DNA from: an uncultured bacterium
Lineage (GTDB): Bacteria > Verrucomicrobiota > Kiritimatiellia > RFP12 > UBA1067
Direction of reading: 5' to 3'
Assembly: GCA_902802945.1 (NCBI GenBank)
Contig: CADCOC010000015.1
Location: forward strand, 1-41,816
DNA length: 41,816 nucleotides
Under the pieces are notes generated by a model. That model made no database searches. It saw nothing but the letters and a program-made list of their open reading frames with translations, and was not told where the DNA came from. Both the position numbers and the translations under genes were made by a program. This document shows positions 38,249-41,816 of this stretch, piece after piece. Each line of letters begins with the position of its first letter. The first letter of the stretch is position 1.

Positions 38249-41200
38249 ATGAGAAAACTGATAGCAGCCGCGGCGTTTGCGGCAAGCGTGGTGGTGCCTT
38301 TGGCTTCGCGGGCGGCAGGATTCTCCATCTGCGCTGTGGGCGATTCGATCACGCAGGGCAGTTCCAGCACCGTGGCGCACCGCGTGGCGCTTGAAAGCGT
38401 CCTGAACGCGAACAACTGGAGCGTGGAATGGAAGGGCACGCAGGCCAATTCCTCTTGGGGCTCGAGCCAGCCATGCGAAGGCTACTCCGGCAACAATGCC
38501 GAACAGGTCGCCGCAAAATACGTTTCCAATGCCGCGTCGGTCGTGGCCGACGTCCTGCTGCTCCATGCCGGGCACAACTACAACGTCGATCCTGACACCT
38601 CCTATCCGGCGTACATGCCCGAGGCGGACATCGTGGCCGCCGCGACGAACGCGCACGCGCAGATCATCGCGGCGGCGCGGGCGCAGAACCCGAACGTGAT
38701 CGTCCTCTACGCGCAGGTCATCACGAGCGGCAAGCTGCCGAAGTACTCCTACATCCCTGCGCTCAATTCGGGCATCGCCGCCCTCGCCGCCGAACTGAAC
38801 ACGGCGGCGTCGCCCGTCGTGGCCGTCGATATGGCGGATGGGTGGGAATGGGAGACAGACTGCGTCGCCGACATGGTGCATCCGAACGCCACCGGCGCGA
38901 ACAAGATGGCGGCCAAGTGGTTCGCAGTGCTTCAGGAACAGGTCAATGCGGGGAGGCTGTCGGTGCAGCCCATCTCCGTTTCCGTGACAAGGGACCTCAC
39001 GCTGAAAGGCAACGAGGATTGGCGCGGGAGCGATGTCACGATCGCACCGAATGCGACTGTCAACCTCAATGGACACACGCTACGCGTCAACGGGCTCACC
39101 GGCGGCGGCGCGGTGATGTCCGCACGGGAAGCGCTCCTGCCTCCCGGCTACGAACTCCTCTCGTATGTCATGACGCCCACGAACAACCTGACGGTCAAGG
39201 GGTATGTCAACACCGGATACAGGCCGAAGGGAACCGACCGCATTGAGACAAGGTTCTGCACCGCATACGTGGGCACAACAAGCACAACCATCCAGTGGGT
39301 GTTTTCAGCGCGCAAGACCACGAACCAGAACCAATTCGACTGCGAACTCAACCCGTCGAACCTCGCGTTCCCCTACAATACCGCGACGGTTACGTATGGA
39401 GCGGCGTCTGCGGGCGATGTGTTCGAAGTGGTGATGGACGGCGGGAAGGGCGTGCTGCAGGTTATGTGCAAGGACTCGGTCAGTACATACGCCCTCGCCT
39501 CGAACAACTTCACGGCGGGCAACGACCTGCATCTCTTCTGCACGGCGAACGACAACACCGCTCGCAATGCGCAGGGGCTTACGCTGTACTACTTCCGCGT
39601 GTTCGACTCGTCGGGCGAACTCAAGGTCAACATGCTTCCTGTGTTGAATCCGTCCGGCGTCGCCGGGTTGTACGACACGGCTCGCCGCACGTTCTATCCG
39701 CTTGCGAAAGGCGCGTTCACGCCGGGTGCCGTCATCTCGCACGACGTCCTTTCATACGTGCAGACGCCAGCAGCCAATGCCGGCACGCACGTCGACACCA
39801 AATACAGGCCGTCGCCGACCGACCGTGTCGAGACGCGGATCATGTTCGGGGACATGACTGCGAACCAGGGGATATTCAGCGCGCGCTATACCTACAACAA
39901 CAGTCCGTTCAACTGCATGTTGCGTACCTCCTCGAAAGTCTCGTTCGACCACTACAAGTCCGGGTCGGCGTATGCCTACCACACCATCGGGAATGTCCAG
40001 ACCGTCTATTCCGCAAACAAGATATACGACCTCGTCATGGACGGCAGGACGTGCGAAATCGCCGTCAACGGCGTCACGTCCGAGACGCGCATCGGCAACG
40101 ACCTGGAGACGACCTACACGAACTTCGTGCTGTTTGCGGCGGCGAACGCAGTGGACAAGACCGTGTCGAACTTCGCAAAGAATATGCGGATGTACTCTTT
40201 CCGCGTGACGGACACGAACGGCCACGAGCGGTTGAACCTCGTGCCGGCGCGGATGTGCAACGGGGGATTCGTCGGATTCTACGACACCGTCCACAACCGC
40301 TTCCTCCGCGCCGCCATTGGCGCAACGGCGGACAGCGCCGCCTCTGCAACCGATCTTACGCAGCCGGACGGCAGGTGCTGGTCGTCCATCCCCGGAGACA
40401 ACAGCACGGTTGTGGCGAACCTCTTTAGCAACAACTTCACGTACATGACCGATTCAACTCACCGTTTCTACCTCGCCGAGCGGATGTTTCTGCCTGCCTC
40501 CTTCGACTACGACTTCGGCGAGGGAAACGCCCAGGCGGTGAACATGTACAAGATTCACGGCGGCTATGTCGGGCGTACTCCGACGACATGGGCGTTCTAC
40601 GGCTCCAACACGGACGCGGCGTTCGGCGCGGACGACGAATCGGACTGGACGATTCTCGACTTCGTCTCCGGCGAGTCGAGCTGGGGAACGTCCAAGTCTG
40701 GTGTAACGGCCGTGCCGAACGCAAAGGTGTTCGTGAACGATACCGCTTACCGCTATTACCGTCTGAAGGTATACGAGGGGGACACACGGTACTTCGACAT
40801 GACGCAGCTCGAATACATGCGCGTAACCCTCGGCACGGATCCGCTCGCAGCTGGCGGTACAGTCACCTTGGTACGCGACCTCACTCAGCCCGGCGGGACG
40901 TGCGCAATGCCGACGCCGGACACAACTTCCGCTGGAACCGTCGCCAACCTCTTCAACGATAACTTCATCTACCAGACCGACGCAACACATCGCCTTCTGC
41001 TCGACACCAACTACCATCCGTTTCCGCTTCGGGTCGATTACGACTTCGGTGACGGGAGCGCGAAGGCGGTGAACATGTACCGCATCTATGCGGCGTACCA
41101 TTTGCGCGCGCCGAAGGCTTGGGTGTTTTATGGGTCAAATGATCCGTCGGCATACAACTCGACAACGGACGACAACTGGGTTGAACTCGACGCGCGGGAA

Positions 41201-41755
41201 GCGCAGGAAGACTGGAATCTGGGTTCGGGAACCGTCCCGGCCCAGTCCTGTACGAAAGTCTTCCACAATGATACGGCGTACCGGTTCTACCGCATGAAGA
41301 TCACGGAAAAGAAATACGAAAACCAGTCGTATTTCGACCTCGTGCAGCTGGAGTACTTCCGGGTTGAACCGACGGTTACGTCTGGCGAGTTGCGACTTGA
41401 TGTCGCGGAAGGCTCGACGACGAACGCCGCCGTCGCGTTTGGCGGCGACATGAAGGTGGTGAAGGAGGGTGGCGGCTCGTTTACGACAGAGAAGGCGGAC
41501 CTGTTCTATACGGGTGGGACGGAAGTCAATGCGGGCACATTTACCGTCGCCGCGCCGCTTTCGACGGTGTTGACGATGGCGAACGGCACAACGCTTGGCT
41601 TCGCACCTGTGTCCGGAGGAAACGCGCCGCTGCTGGCGTTGGGGTCTGGCTCGTCGATTCCGTCGCCGCTCAACGTTTCGGTGTTCGGCAACGTCCGTCC
41701 GCCGCAGGATGGATTTTTGGGGTCTTGGGTGGAATCCGAAACGCGGGTAGCCTGA
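38249..41755 (+). CDS. Secreted SGNH esterase with LamG-like and discoidin-like modules
   Basis: The product is 1168 residues with a signal peptide (LIAAAAFAASVVVPLASRAAG). Residues ~25-232 form an SGNH hydrolase: block I GDSITQG (S33), block III HAGHN (108-110) and block V DMVHPNATG (D208, H211), as in carbohydrate acetylesterases. Two LamG-like modules follow (~292-490 and ~498-690), each ending with the VAGLYDTARRTFYP-type signature also seen in the 34205 protein. Next come two discoidin-like repeats (~700-860 and ~870-1030) sharing VANLFxxNFxYxTDxTHR, DYDFGxGxAxAVNMY and FYGSN. The end is an adhesin-like strand region. The last residues (LGSWVESETRVA) look abrupt and lack the GLxIVIR ending of its neighbour. 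Confidence 0.8.
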   Translation: MRKLIAAAAFAASVVVPLASRAAGFSICAVGDSITQGSSSTVAHRVALESVLNANNWSVEWKGTQANSSWGSSQPCEGYSGNNAEQVAAKYVSNAASVVADVLLLHAGHNYNVDPDTSYPAYMPEADIVAAATNAHAQIIAAARAQNPNVIVLYAQVITSGKLPKYSYIPALNSGIAALAAELNTAASPVVAVDMADGWEWETDCVADMVHPNATGANKMAAKWFAVLQEQVNAGRLSVQPISVSVTRDLTLKGNEDWRGSDVTIAPNATVNLNGHTLRVNGLTGGGAVMSAREALLPPGYELLSYVMTPTNNLTVKGYVNTGYRPKGTDRIETRFCTAYVGTTSTTIQWVFSARKTTNQNQFDCELNPSNLAFPYNTATVTYGAASAGDVFEVVMDGGKGVLQVMCKDSVSTYALASNNFTAGNDLHLFCTANDNTARNAQGLTLYYFRVFDSSGELKVNMLPVLNPSGVAGLYDTARRTFYPLAKGAFTPGAVISHDVLSYVQTPAANAGTHVDTKYRPSPTDRVETRIMFGDMTANQGIFSARYTYNNSPFNCMLRTSSKVSFDHYKSGSAYAYHTIGNVQTVYSANKIYDLVMDGRTCEIAVNGVTSETRIGNDLETTYTNFVLFAAANAVDKTVSNFAKNMRMYSFRVTDTNGHERLNLVPARMCNGGFVGFYDTVHNRFLRAAIGATADSAASATDLTQPDGRCWSSIPGDNSTVVANLFSNNFTYMTDSTHRFYLAERMFLPASFDYDFGEGNAQAVNMYKIHGGYVGRTPTTWAFYGSNTDAAFGADDESDWTILDFVSGESSWGTSKSGVTAVPNAKVFVNDTAYRYYRLKVYEGDTRYFDMTQLEYMRVTLGTDPLAAGGTVTLVRDLTQPGGTCAMPTPDTTSAGTVANLFNDNFIYQTDATHRLLLDTNYHPFPLRVDYDFGDGSAKAVNMYRIYAAYHLRAPKAWVFYGSNDPSAYNSTTDDNWVELDAREAQEDWNLGSGTVPAQSCTKVFHNDTAYRFYRMKITEKKYENQSYFDLVQLEYFRVEPTVTSGELRLDVAEGSTTNAAVAFGGDMKVVKEGGGSFTTEKADLFYTGGTEVNAGTFTVAAPLSTVLTMANGTTLGFAPVSGGNAPLLALGSGSSIPSPLNVSVFGNVRPPQDGFLGSWVESETRVA

Positions 41756-41816
41756 ACGCCGTTTGATCGCATTTTCAGCGGTTCGACGTGTAGACAACCC
41801 ATTCACAAGCCTATTC
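41756..41816. other. Downstream end of the window
   Basis: These 61 bases contain no supported gene, promoter or terminator. The reading frame after the stop codon gives no recognisable continuation of the secreted protein. Confidence 0.5.

Overview
The window is a dense, GC-rich bacterial chromosome segment of about 42 kb, with short intergenic gaps and many 1-50 bp gene overlaps. No rRNA, tRNA, CRISPR array or transposase gene was seen. The gene content (secreted glycan-active enzymes, large secreted proteins built from ~200-residue lectin-like modules, Bat-type proteins, many short palindromic repeats) best fits an uncultured Kiritimatiellota/Verrucomicrobiota bacterium, perhaps from an animal gut. 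That assignment is inference; no phylogenetic marker was tested.

Layout. (1) 1-4735: end of gyrA, a cysteine synthase, a small coiled-coil membrane protein and two overlapping BatD-like envelope proteins that share out the domains of a Bat system. (2) 4747-7842: a U32-family gene on the minus strand carrying embedded repeats, divergent from a Bax-inhibitor-1 family membrane protein. (3) 7861-9294: a Met8-type dehydrogenase fused to a glutamyl-tRNA reductase that lacks its dimerisation domain. (4) 9318-16183: a run of secreted enzymes (GH89-like alpha-N-acetylglucosaminidase, GH20 beta-hexosaminidase, Tat-exported metallophosphoesterase), a class-II amidotransferase and a small secreted protein, suggesting use of GlcNAc-containing glycans. 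(5) 16275-26675: mostly housekeeping and envelope genes (DUF192, Dus, CgeB-type glycosyltransferase, ThiM-like kinase, ApbE, YihY, a secreted gluzincin-like protein, GluQRS, a CBM48 protein). (6) 26916-30617: an overlapping set of CE7-type esterase, phosphatase/sulfatase-superfamily protein with a LamG-like domain, and a DUF2490-like protein. (7) 30618-41816: an accessory zone with an AAA ATPase carrying a nuclease-like C-terminus, a decayed VapBC pair, several repeat families, three secreted proteins and a secreted tyrosine-phosphatase-like protein.

The most unusual signals are not single genes. At least three unrelated short palindromic repeat families sit inside protein-coding genes without breaking the reading frame; others lie at truncated genes or between genes. 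Several genes start exactly seven bases after an extended -10 box (TG-n-TATA[AC]T, then ATG), which predicts leaderless mRNAs; two of these promoters form a perfect 17-bp inverted repeat facing opposite ways. A 30-bp promoter-bearing block is duplicated upstream of two secreted-protein genes, and two secreted proteins share a short C-terminal motif (G-L-[LM]-[IV]-V-[IV]-R), one of them only after a single-base frameshift is corrected.
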